Assembly (NCBI GenBank): GCA_028280455.1
Contig: JANQLT010000016.1
Coordinates: 1 to 36,207, forward strand
Reading direction: 5' to 3'
Length of the DNA: 36,207 nt
Source of the DNA: Kiloniellales bacterium
GTDB lineage: Bacteria; Pseudomonadota; Alphaproteobacteria; Kiloniellales; JAKSDN01
Shown: piece after piece, positions 29,225 through 36,207 of the stretch
Layout: every line of letters starts with the position of its first letter
How positions within the stretch are numbered: the stretch's first letter is position 1
Notes under the pieces: model-generated
Told to the model about the DNA's origin: nothing
What the model saw: only the letters and a program-made list of their open reading frames with translations
Database searches by the model: none
Translations under genes and position numbers: made by a program

Positions 29225-30865
29225 GTGAACGAGGCCGTCGCAGGCGAGGGCATCTACGCGCAGGGCCTGGACCGGGTCGCCGCGAACCACGCGCCGCTCA
29301 CCCCGATCTCCTTCCTCAGCCGCGCCGCGGCGGTCTATCCCGACAAGACCGCGGTGGTGCACGGCGAGAGGCGGATCACCTACCGCGGCTTTCACGAGCG
29401 GGCCTGCCGCTTGGCCTCGGCCCTGCAGCGCCGCGGCATCGGCGTCGGCGATTGCGTGGCCATCATGGCCGCCAACATCCCGGCCATGCTGGAGGCCCAC
29501 AACGGCGTGCCGATGGCCGGGGCGGTGCTCAACGCCATCAACACCCGGCTCGACGCCGCGACGGTGGCCTTCATCCTCGAGCACGGCGGCGCCAAGATCC
29601 TGCTGGCCGACCAGGAGTTCGCCGCGACCATCGAGGCGGCCCTCGGCCGGCTGGCCAGCCCGCCCCTGGTGGTCGGCATCGCCGACGCCGAGCTGCAGGG
29701 CCCGCCGCCGCCCGGCGACATCGAATACGAGGACCTGCTGGCCGAGGGCGATCCGGGCTTCCGCTGCAGCCAGCCGGAGGACGAGTGGCAGGGCATCTGC
29801 CTGCTCTACACCTCGGGCACGACCGGCAATCCCAAGGGTGTCGTCTATCACCACCGCGGGGCCTACCTGAACGCCATCGGCAACGCCATCACCTTCGGGC
29901 TCGGCCGGCGCTCCGCCTACCTCTGGACCTTGCCGATGTTCCACTGCAGCGGCTGGACCTACACCTGGGGCGTGACCGCGGTCTCGGCGACCCACGTCTG
30001 CCTGCGCCGGGTCGAGCCGGCACGGGTCTTCAAGCTCATCGCGGAAGAAGGCGTCAGCCACATGTGCGGCGCCCCGATCGTGCTCAACATGCTGGCCAAC
30101 GCGCCGGCCGCCGACAAGGTCGCCTTCCCGCAGACCGTCGACATCATGACCGGCGGCGCCGCGCCGCCCTCGGCGGTCATCGAGGCGATGGAGCAGGGCG
30201 GCTTCCGGGTGATCCATGCCTACGGCCTGACCGAGACCTACGGCCCGGCCACCGCCTGCGCCTGGCAATCGGCCTGGGACGATCTCGACCTGCGCGGGCG
30301 CGCCGCCTACATGGCGCGCCAGGGCGTCCGCTACCTGACCCTGGAAGGCAGCAAGGTCGCCGACGGCGAGACCGGCGCCGAGTTGCCCTGGGACGGCGAG
30401 ACCATCGGCGAGCTCATGCTGCGCGGCAACACGGTGATGAAGGGCTACCTGAAGAACCCCGAGGCCACCGGCGAGTCCCTGCGCGACGGCTGGTTCCGCA
30501 GCGGCGACCTCGCGGTGCGCCACCCGGACGGCTACATCGAGGTCAAGGACCGCTCCAAGGACATCATCATCTCCGGGGGCGAGAACATCTCCAGCCTCGA
30601 GATCGAGGAGGTGCTGTACCGCCATCCCAAGGTCCTGGAGGCCGCCGTGGTTGCCAAGCCAGATGAGAAATGGGGCGAAAGCCCTTGTGCCTTCGTCACC
30701 TTGCACGACGGCCTCGAGGCCACGGCCGAGGAGATCATCGGCTTCTGCCGCGACAACATGGCGCACTTCAAGCAGCCGCGCAGCGTCGTCTTCGGACCCC
30801 TGCCGAAAACCTCGACCGGCAAGATCCAGAAGTTCGTCCTGCGCGAGCGTGCCCGCGCCCTGTGA
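29225..30865 (+). CDS. acyl-CoA synthetase (AMP-forming), LvaE-like
   Basis: A 546-residue ANL-superfamily ligase. LLYTSGTTGNPKGVVYHH (about 193-210) is the phosphate-binding loop, YGLTETYGP (about 331-339) the adenylate motif, and SGGENISS with KTSTGKIQKFVLRER the C-terminal hinge and catalytic lysine. It joins a carboxylic acid to CoA through an acyl-AMP. The GTG at 29225, with GAGGGG ten bases upstream, is chosen because relatives begin a few residues before YAQGLD; a GTG at 29168 would add 19 poor residues. It is the first gene of a five-gene run whose make-up matches the levulinate operon, where LvaE is the CoA ligase. The substrate here is inferred, probably a short hydroxy or keto acid. 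Confidence 0.85.
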   Translation: MNEAVAGEGIYAQGLDRVAANHAPLTPISFLSRAAAVYPDKTAVVHGERRITYRGFHERACRLASALQRRGIGVGDCVAIMAANIPAMLEAHNGVPMAGAVLNAINTRLDAATVAFILEHGGAKILLADQEFAATIEAALGRLASPPLVVGIADAELQGPPPPGDIEYEDLLAEGDPGFRCSQPEDEWQGICLLYTSGTTGNPKGVVYHHRGAYLNAIGNAITFGLGRRSAYLWTLPMFHCSGWTYTWGVTAVSATHVCLRRVEPARVFKLIAEEGVSHMCGAPIVLNMLANAPAADKVAFPQTVDIMTGGAAPPSAVIEAMEQGGFRVIHAYGLTETYGPATACAWQSAWDDLDLRGRAAYMARQGVRYLTLEGSKVADGETGAELPWDGETIGELMLRGNTVMKGYLKNPEATGESLRDGWFRSGDLAVRHPDGYIEVKDRSKDIIISGGENISSLEIEEVLYRHPKVLEAAVVAKPDEKWGESPCAFVTLHDGLEATAEEIIGFCRDNMAHFKQPRSVVFGPLPKTSTGKIQKFVLRERARAL

Positions 30866-30874
30866 GCCCGGGTC

Positions 30875-31645
30875 GTGTCGGGCCGCCTCAGCGTCGATCT
30901 GACCGGCCACGCGGCCGTGGTCACCGGGGCGTCCAGTGGCATAGGGCGCCACATGGCCCTGACGCTGGCCCGGGCCGGCGCCAAGGTCGCCGTCGCCGCC
31001 CGAAGAGTTGAAGCTTTACAAGAGCTTGTAGCCGAGATCGCGGCCTTCGACGGGCGCGCCATGGCCGTCGCGCTGGACGTCACGGACGCCGATTCCGTAC
31101 GAAATTGCATAGATACAGCCGAGACGGAACTGGGCGCACTGTCCATTGTGGTAAATAACGCCGGTGTCGCCGGGCGCCAGGTGGCGCTCGAAACGGACGA
31201 GGCGGACTGGGACCGGGTGATCGACACCAACCTCAAGGGGGTCTGGCTGGTCGCCCAGGAGGCCGGCCGCCACATGGTCCGCCTCGGCCATGGCGGCACC
31301 ATCGTCAACATCGCCTCGATCCTCGGCCTGGTCGGCGCCAGCGAGGTCGCCAGCTACTGCGCCTCCAAGGCGGCCGTGGTCAACCTGACCCGGGCCCTGG
31401 CCGTCGAGTGGGCGCCGCATGAGATCCGCGTCAACGCCATCGCGCCGGGCTACGTGGTGACCGACCTGAACCGCCAGTTCCTGGAGGGCCCCGGCGGCGC
31501 GGCGATCCTCAAGCGCGTGCCGCAGCGCCGCTTCGGATCGCTCGAGGACCTGGACGGCCCCTTGCTGCTGTTGGTCTCGGAGTCCGCGCGCTATATCACC
31601 GGCAGCGTCCTGGTGGTCGATGGCGGCCACACGGCTGTCCTCTAG
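30875..31645 (+). CDS. short-chain dehydrogenase/reductase, LvaD-like
   Basis: A 256-residue classical SDR. The cofactor motif TGASSGIG is at residues 17-24, NNAG near 93-96, and the catalytic SYCASK (Tyr about 160, Lys about 164) is preceded by the serine of NIASILG. It interconverts hydroxyl and keto groups with NAD(P)H. It begins nine bases after the synthetase. In the levulinate pathway the SDR is thought to act on the 4-oxo/4-hydroxy acyl-CoA. Codons 43-52 and 75-81 are unusually AT-rich (CGA, AGA, TTA, GTA, ATA), unlike the rest of the operon. The start is a GTG. Confidence 0.88.
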   Translation: MSGRLSVDLTGHAAVVTGASSGIGRHMALTLARAGAKVAVAARRVEALQELVAEIAAFDGRAMAVALDVTDADSVRNCIDTAETELGALSIVVNNAGVAGRQVALETDEADWDRVIDTNLKGVWLVAQEAGRHMVRLGHGGTIVNIASILGLVGASEVASYCASKAAVVNLTRALAVEWAPHEIRVNAIAPGYVVTDLNRQFLEGPGGAAILKRVPQRRFGSLEDLDGPLLLLVSESARYITGSVLVVDGGHTAVL

Positions 31646-31664
31646 GCCGAGCCGGAGCCCGACC

Positions 31665-32861
31665 ATGGAATTCGCCCTGCCGCCCGCCGTGGCGGACATG
31701 GAACGCCGCATCGCCGGCTTCGTCGAGAGCGAGATCCTGCCGCTCGAGGCCGACCCGGCGAGCTTCGACGAGCACGAGAACATCCGCCTAGACCTGCTCG
31801 AGGAGCTGCGCGCCAAGGTCAAGCAGGCTGGGCTCTGGGCGCCGCAGATGCCGGCGGCGCGCGGCGGGCAGGGCCTCTCGGTGGTCGGCATGGCGGCCTG
31901 CTACGAGGCCATGGGCCGCTCGATCTTCGGGCCGGTCGCCTTCAACTGCGCCGCGCCCGACGACGGCACCATGATCCTGCTGGAGAAGGTCGCCAGCGAA
32001 GAGCAGAAGCACTGCTGGCTGCAGCCGATGGTCGACGGCGCGATCCGCTCGGCCTTCGCCATGACCGAGCCGGCCCCGGGCGCCGGCTCCGACCCGACCC
32101 TGATGCGCACGCGGGCCGAGCGGCAGGGCGACCGCTGGCGGGTCAACGGCGAGAAGTGGTTCATCACCGGCGCCGGCATCGCCGAGCACTTCGTGCTGAT
32201 CGCCCGGACCAGCGACGATGCCCGCAAGGGCCTGACCGCCTTCCTGGTGCACCGCGACCAGCCGGGCCTCGAGGTCGGTCGGCGCATCCCGATCATGGGC
32301 CCGGAAGAGCACGGCGGCCATTGCGAGCTGGTCCTGCGCGACCTGGAGATCCCGGACGCCAACCGCCTGATGGGGGTCGGCGACGGTCTCAAGGTGACCC
32401 AGATCCGCCTGGGCACGGCGCGCCTGACCCACTGCATGCGCTGGCTCGGCATGGCCAAGCGCGCTCTGGAGATCGCCGCGCCCTACGTCGCCGAGCGCCA
32501 GAGCTTCGGCCAGAGCCTGGCCGAGCACGAGGGCGTGCAGTGGCTCCTGGGCGAGGCGGCCATGGCCATCGAGGTCGGCCGGCTGCTGACCATGAAGGCC
32601 GCGGCCAAGCTCGACAGCGGCGACTTCGCCCGCAAGGAGGTCTCGATGGCCAAGATCCAGGTCTCCGAGACCCTGCACAAGGCGATCGACACGGCGATCC
32701 AGCTCCTCGGCGCCCGCGGCTACTCGCAGGACACGCCGCTCGAGTGGATGTACCGCTACGCGCGGCAAGCCCGCCTGGTCGACGGCGCCTCGGAGGTCCA
32801 CAAGATGGTCCTGGCCCGCGCCCTGCTCGACGAGGGCCGGGACTTCTGGGCCTGGCCATGA
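31665..32861 (+). CDS. acyl-CoA dehydrogenase of the ACAD10/11 type, LvaC-like
   Basis: A 398-residue flavoenzyme with FAMTEPAPGAGSDP and WFITGAG in the FAD/substrate region, RQSFGQSLAEHEGVQWLL, and LVDGASEVHKM near the C terminus. At the position of the usual catalytic Glu-Gly the protein has Asp-Gly, as in ACAD11-type enzymes (IADGPDEVH pattern). Those enzymes remove phosphate from 4-phosphohydroxyacyl-CoA, giving an enoyl-CoA for beta-oxidation. The ATG at 31665 follows GGAG by eight bases; a longer frame overlaps the SDR gene and is rejected. It overlaps the kinase gene by four bases. Confidence 0.87.
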   Translation: MEFALPPAVADMERRIAGFVESEILPLEADPASFDEHENIRLDLLEELRAKVKQAGLWAPQMPAARGGQGLSVVGMAACYEAMGRSIFGPVAFNCAAPDDGTMILLEKVASEEQKHCWLQPMVDGAIRSAFAMTEPAPGAGSDPTLMRTRAERQGDRWRVNGEKWFITGAGIAEHFVLIARTSDDARKGLTAFLVHRDQPGLEVGRRIPIMGPEEHGGHCELVLRDLEIPDANRLMGVGDGLKVTQIRLGTARLTHCMRWLGMAKRALEIAAPYVAERQSFGQSLAEHEGVQWLLGEAAMAIEVGRLLTMKAAAKLDSGDFARKEVSMAKIQVSETLHKAIDTAIQLLGARGYSQDTPLEWMYRYARQARLVDGASEVHKMVLARALLDEGRDFWAWP

Positions 32862-33910
32862 CCGAGGCGGCGGCGGGCGCACCGGCAGCGCGGCGCGCCG
32901 AGCTGGCGGCCTATCTGGCCGGGCGGGCCGGCGCCGCGCGCGCCGAGATCCTCGCCGTCGAGGCGCTGGCCGGCGGCGCGATCCAGGAGAACTGGGGCCT
33001 GCGGGTGCGCTTCGCGCGCGGCCCGGAGGCCGGCGAGCGGGACCTGGTGCTGCGCACCGACGCGGTCTCCGGGGTCGCCTACAGCCACAGCCGGCCACGG
33101 GAGTTCGCCCTGCTGAAGGCCGCCTTCGAGGCCGGCGTGCTGACCCCCGAGCCGCTCTGGCTCTGCGAGGCCGAGGCACCGCTGGGCAAGCCCTTCTACG
33201 TCATGCGGCGGGTGCCGGGCACCGCGGCCGGCCACAAGCTGGTGCGCGACGCCGGCCTGGGCGACGGCGCCGCCCTGGCCGAGCAGCTCGGCGCCCAGCT
33301 CGCGACGATCCACGCCATCCGGCCGCCGCGCGCCGATCTCGCGTTCCTCGGGCCGCCGCCCGAACAGCCGGCCGAGGACGCCGTCGCCGGCTTCCGCGCC
33401 GCGCTGGACGCCCTGCCGACCGTCCAGCCGGCCCTGGAATGGGGCATCCGCTGGTGCGCGCTGCAGGCGCCGGCCAGCGAAGAGATCACCCTGGTCCATC
33501 AGGACTTTCGCACCGGCAACTACATGGTCGAGGCCGGCCGCCTGACCGGCATTCTCGACTGGGAGTTCTGCGCCTGGGGCGATCCCCTGGCGGACATCGG
33601 CTGGTTCTGCGCCAAGTGCTGGCGCTTCGGCCGCAACGACCGCGAGGCCGGCGGCATCGGGCCGCGCGCGGCCTTCTACCGCGGCTACGCCGGCGTATCG
33701 GGCCGCGCGATCGATGCCGAGCGGGTCGCCTATTGGGAGGTCGTGGCGCACCTGCGCTGGGCGGTGATCGCCCTGCAGCAGGGCGAGCGCTTCGCCGGCG
33801 ACGGCGAGGCCTCCCTCGACCTGGCCCTGACCGGCCGCGTCCGGCCGCTCGAGCTGGCCATGGAGATCCTCGAGCAGACGCCGCCGGCGCGCTGGAGCGC
33901 CGCGCCGTGA
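32858..33910 (+). CDS. APH-family phosphotransferase, LvaA-like hydroxyacyl-CoA kinase
   Basis: A 350-residue aminoglycoside-phosphotransferase-fold kinase. The catalytic loop is VHQDFRTGN (about 211-219) and the metal-binding motif ILDWEFCAWGDPLADIGW follows (about 226-243). AGGAIQENWGLRV near residue 40 is the nucleotide loop. It is linked by ATGA to an ACAD gene, not to resistance genes. In human ACAD10/11 the same two domains are fused, and in Pseudomonas LvaA phosphorylates the 4-hydroxyl of the CoA ester. The same activity is the best guess here. It overlaps the next gene by four bases (GTGA). Confidence 0.85.
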   Translation: MTEAAAGAPAARRAELAAYLAGRAGAARAEILAVEALAGGAIQENWGLRVRFARGPEAGERDLVLRTDAVSGVAYSHSRPREFALLKAAFEAGVLTPEPLWLCEAEAPLGKPFYVMRRVPGTAAGHKLVRDAGLGDGAALAEQLGAQLATIHAIRPPRADLAFLGPPPEQPAEDAVAGFRAALDALPTVQPALEWGIRWCALQAPASEEITLVHQDFRTGNYMVEAGRLTGILDWEFCAWGDPLADIGWFCAKCWRFGRNDREAGGIGPRAAFYRGYAGVSGRAIDAERVAYWEVVAHLRWAVIALQQGERFAGDGEASLDLALTGRVRPLELAMEILEQTPPARWSAAP

Positions 33911-34263
33911 GCGAGCGCCCGGCCCTCGGCGCGCTGCTGGCCGAGGCCCAGCGCAGCCTGCTGCAGGCGCTGCTGCCGGGCCTCGACGAGGCGCAGCGCT
34001 ACCAGGCCCGCATGATCGCCAGCGTGCTCGGTATCGCGGCGCGCGAGATCGACGCCGGGCCCGAAGCCTGGGACCGCCTGGAGACGGCGCTGCGCGCGCG
34101 CCTCGGCCAGCCCGAGGCGCGCCTCGATAGCCTGCTGCCGCGCCTCGCCGAGACGATCCGTGCCGGCGCGTGGGACGGCGACCCGGCGCTCTACGAGGCC
34201 CTGCACGCGCACATCCGCGCCCGCCTGGCGGTCGCCAATCCGAAGGTTTTGCCGGAGGATTAG
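33907..34263 (+). CDS. small DUF6285-type protein, LvaB-like kinase partner
   Basis: A 118-residue, mostly helical, acidic-and-arginine-rich protein with RYQARMIASVLGIAAREID in the centre and YEALHAHIRARLAVANPK at the end, features of the DUF6285 / LvaB group. In Pseudomonas putida LvaB is needed for LvaA to phosphorylate its substrate. The GTG at 33907 overlaps the kinase stop by four bases, a tight coupling consistent with complex formation. It is the last gene of the operon, 57 bases before the left end of the IS element. Confidence 0.75.
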   Translation: MSERPALGALLAEAQRSLLQALLPGLDEAQRYQARMIASVLGIAAREIDAGPEAWDRLETALRARLGQPEARLDSLLPRLAETIRAGAWDGDPALYEALHAHIRARLAVANPKVLPED

Positions 34264-34496
34264 AGCGTCCCGGCAAGGCGCTGTCTTTTCGGGCTTTGCC
34301 GACTATCAGCGCCATCAGGGCCTAGCCCGGATTTCTCACCATTGCAGTTATTGTGGTTATGCTTGGGCCTATTTGGCCATTGTTGACGGCTGATTTGAGG
34401 GTGGTCGTGGTCGTCTGTGGCGCCTGGTGGCGCGGTTGAGGTCGTTGCTGTTTCGTCGTTGTTGAAGGGCGGGCGGGGTCTGCGCTTGGTGGGCGC

Positions 34497-35931
34497 TCAG
34501 GTGGATAATCGAGCGTGGGCGAGAGCGAATTCCTGTGCGTAAGGACAGGCCGAGGCCATGGCGATGCGTATGCGCCGGACACTGACGCGGACCTGTGCGC
34601 CGATCTTGAGGAGCTTGAGGCGTATGGAGCCGCAGGTGGCCTTGGCGAGGCGGCTTCCGGCCAGGGCGATGCGGCGCAGGGCCGAGAGCAGGACGTAGGC
34701 CATGGCGGCGAACCAGAGTCGCAGCTGATTGGCCCTCATGGTCGCCGCTGATGTGCGGTCCGCAAAGAGGTCGAGCTGGCACTCCTTGATGCGGTTTTCC
34801 ATGTCGCCGCGCGCGCAGTAGAGCTGCTCGTAGAGGCGGCGGGCCTCGATCTCCCTGGCCGATAGCGAGGTGACGATGAAACGCGGGTTGGCGCCCTTTT
34901 CGCCGCGGCCCGGCATCCACTCGGCCTTGGCGACGACGCGGCGCTGGCGGCTCCAGCTCTTGAGGGTGGTCCAGCGGAAGTCGGCGAAGCGCCGGGCGGC
35001 CTGGCCGCTGGTCTCGGCCTCCGCCTCGGCCCAGGCCAGCTCGGCACGAATGCGCTCGACCAGCCTGGTGTTGCGAGCCAGGCCGAAGAGGTAGTCGACC
35101 CGGTTCGCCTCGCACCCGCCGCGCAGCGGCGCGCCCGTGTCTAAGGGACCCGATCGCACTGCGATCGGAGGGCCATGAGCGCCTCGCGGGCGAAGCCGGA
35201 GTCCGCGCGCAGCAGGATCTCGACCTGCGGCCAGCGCTCCCGGATGCGCGCGACGATCCGCGCTACCTCCTCCAGCGCCCCGGCGCTGGCGTCGATGTTC
35301 GAGCGCCTGAGCAGGGCTGCCAGCAGGTGATCGCCGCAGAAGATGTAGAGCGGCAGATAGCAGTGGCAGTCGTAGTAGCCGTGGAAGAAGCGGCCTTCCT
35401 GGTGGCCGTGGATCGGGTCGTCGGTGGCGCCAGGTCGAGCACGATCCGCTCGGGCGCCTCGGGCCAGGCGTCCAGGAAGAGATCGACGAAGAGATCCTCG
35501 ATGGCCGCCGGGTCGTGGCCGATGCGCCGATAGCGATCGGCACCCTCGGGCGCATGCTCGAGGCGGTTCAGCGTCGACTTGCCGGCCAGGGGCGCGCAGC
35601 CCGCCCGCCTGGCCTCCAGCTTGCCCAGAACCGTGCCCAGCGCCGGATCGTGGCGCAGCTCGTCATGGTCGATCAGGTCCTCGTAGCCCAGCGCAATGCC
35701 GAAGACCCGCTGGCCGACCAGGCTGTCAATCTCATGCACCACGCGCGCCGACGACCGGCCGTCCGAAAAGCAGGCCGCAAAGCGATCGATCAGAGCGATG
35801 CTCTTGTCCGTCGCGCCGAGCAACAAGGCACCGGCGTCAGAGGTCATCGCCCCGCCGCCGAAATCCGCCACCACGGCGCGACCATCAAGGCGTGCGAAGA
35901 CCATCGGTTCCGGGCTACACTCTGTGGGCAT
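34497..35931 (-). pseudogene. IS1380-family transposase, frameshifted and interrupted
   Basis: The N-terminal part (MPTECSPEPMVFARLDG, then DFGGGAMTSDAGALLLG) starts at the ATG at 35931 with AGGAG upstream. At about 35430 one base is missing in the codon following LDL, just where the first catalytic aspartate (LDLDATDD in relatives) is expected. The middle continues in another frame (RADSGFAREALMA), then 54 foreign bases (35117-35170) replace one base and bring a TAG. The C-terminal part (CEANRVDYLFGLARN to the end, with the RGDMENRIKE glutamate region) is intact. No functional transposase can be made. Confidence 0.88.
35117..35170. repeat. 54-bp double-hairpin insertion in the transposase gene
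   Basis: Between two parts that would join as cgcacc-a-ggccat in an intact gene lie 54 extra bases. They form two hairpins, CGCCGC-GCA-GCGGCG (35117-35131) and CCGATCGC-ACT-GCGATCGG (35150-35168), with the stop-containing GTGTCTAAGGGA between. This suggests a small palindromic mobile or repeat unit. Confidence 0.65.
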
Positions 35932-36026
35932 CGGGGAGCTCTCCTGCTTGGGAATAACTCTTTGTCGCAGAAGAACTTTCTCACGTTCAGGACCCCGATG
36001 CACCTAACTCTCGTGAGAAATGCGGG

Positions 36027-36207
36027 CTAGGTGTGGAGCCTCAACAGGTTGTCCTCGGATAGGCCGAGTTGGCTGATGGGTGTATTGGCTTTCAAGCTAC
36101 CATGAGGTCTGTGCCAGTTGTAGCGATGGAGCCAGGTGGGCAGCTCCTGGGCGCGCTGGTCGGAGTTTGGGTATGCCTTGGCGTAGGCCCATTCTCTGAG
36201 CGCGGTC
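36027..36207 (-). pseudogene. IS481-family transposase, C-terminal part, runs off the window
   Basis: The last 60 codons or so: TALREWAYAKAYPNSD, LPTWLHRYNWHRPHGSLKAN and TPISQLGLSEDNLLRLHT, ending in TAG. The WHRPHGSL block and the LLRLH tail are typical of IS481 integrases. The stop codon (36027-36029) lies inside the right inverted repeat of the IS1380 element, so that element sits exactly at the gene's end. Whether the rest of the gene is intact cannot be seen; it may be a working gene. Confidence 0.8.

Larger units (their letters stand above)
34321..36031 (-). mobile_element. IS1380-family insertion sequence, defective
   Basis: A 1711-bp element, normal size for IS1380. The left end CCTAGCCCGGATTTCTCAC (34321-34339) is the inverse of the right end (36013-36031) with one mismatch; CCTAG ends are known from IS1380 relatives such as ISEcp1. 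No matching 4-5-bp target duplication flanks it (CAGGG on the left, TGTGG on the right). Its only gene is a broken transposase. It lies 57 bases after the Lva-like operon. Bases 34340-34496 are non-coding IS sequence. Confidence 0.85.

Noticed and set aside
32858..33910. Aminoglycoside resistance gene
   Set aside because: The kinase is of the APH fold, but its operon and four-base overlaps with ACAD and the DUF6285 gene point to acyl-CoA metabolism.
34264..34301. Intrinsic terminator after the Lva-like operon
   Set aside because: CGGCAA and TTGCCG can pair, but the loop is 19 bases and no T-run follows.

Overview
The window looks like chromosomal DNA of a high-GC alphaproteobacterium, most likely a member of the Rhodospirillales sensu lato. 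The grounds are GC-rich codon use with very long antisense mirror frames, the recG / sdhE-mfd neighbourhood, a periplasmic nitrate reductase cluster in the order napFDAGHBC (the order known from magnetospirilla as well as E. coli), and palindromic intergenic repeats of the TCGGGCTTGACCCGA type. No rRNA, tRNA or CRISPR array was seen.

Layout. 1-100: a perfect long inverted repeat and a short dispersed repeat. 199-1697: a CXXCH cytochrome (cytochrome c'-like) and two tandem YeeE/YedE half-size transporters. 1975-3216: a CPA2 cation/proton antiporter. 3249-9407 (minus strand): a complete napFDAGHBC operon with an FNR/FixK-type site (9465-9478) just upstream of napF. 9506-16988: recG, an orphan PAS histidine kinase, and sdhE-mfd (DNA repair and flavinylation housekeeping). 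16989-18777: a 1.8-kb stretch with no recognisable gene, inside otherwise dense coding. 18778-20815: a LysR regulator divergent from an ArsP/YraQ-type permease. 20974-21318: a small membrane protein. 21686-27178: an ArsR-methyltransferase fusion resembling SahR, metF and metH, i.e. a methionine/SAM-cycle operon. 27320-29070: a SleB-type cell-wall hydrolase and a FrnE/DsbA-type oxidoreductase, separated by two copies of a palindromic repeat. 29225-34263: acyl-CoA synthetase, SDR, acyl-CoA dehydrogenase, APH-like kinase and a small DUF6285-like protein, the same five components as the levulinate pathway LvaE-D-C-A-B. 34321-36031: an IS1380-family element with a broken transposase, abutting the 3' end of an IS481-family transposase that runs out of the window.

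How the parts work together. Nap genes: NapF/NapD assist maturation, NapA is the catalytic molybdoenzyme, NapB passes it electrons, and NapC and NapGH offer two quinol-oxidising routes; the FNR-type box suggests oxygen-responsive control. Methionine genes: the ArsR-MTase protein probably represses its own operon from an AT-rich site overlapping the promoter, while MetF makes the methyl-THF used by MetH. The Lva-like operon would activate a short hydroxy or keto acid to its CoA ester, phosphorylate the hydroxyl group and eliminate it for beta-oxidation.

The least explained signal is a 35-bp element, TAT-N13-GGTTAA-N7-GGTTAA, present six times with exact spacing and one orientation between 17.5 and 21.5 kb. 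It occurs only between genes, except that one copy supplies the lysR stop codon, and I found it nowhere else in the window.
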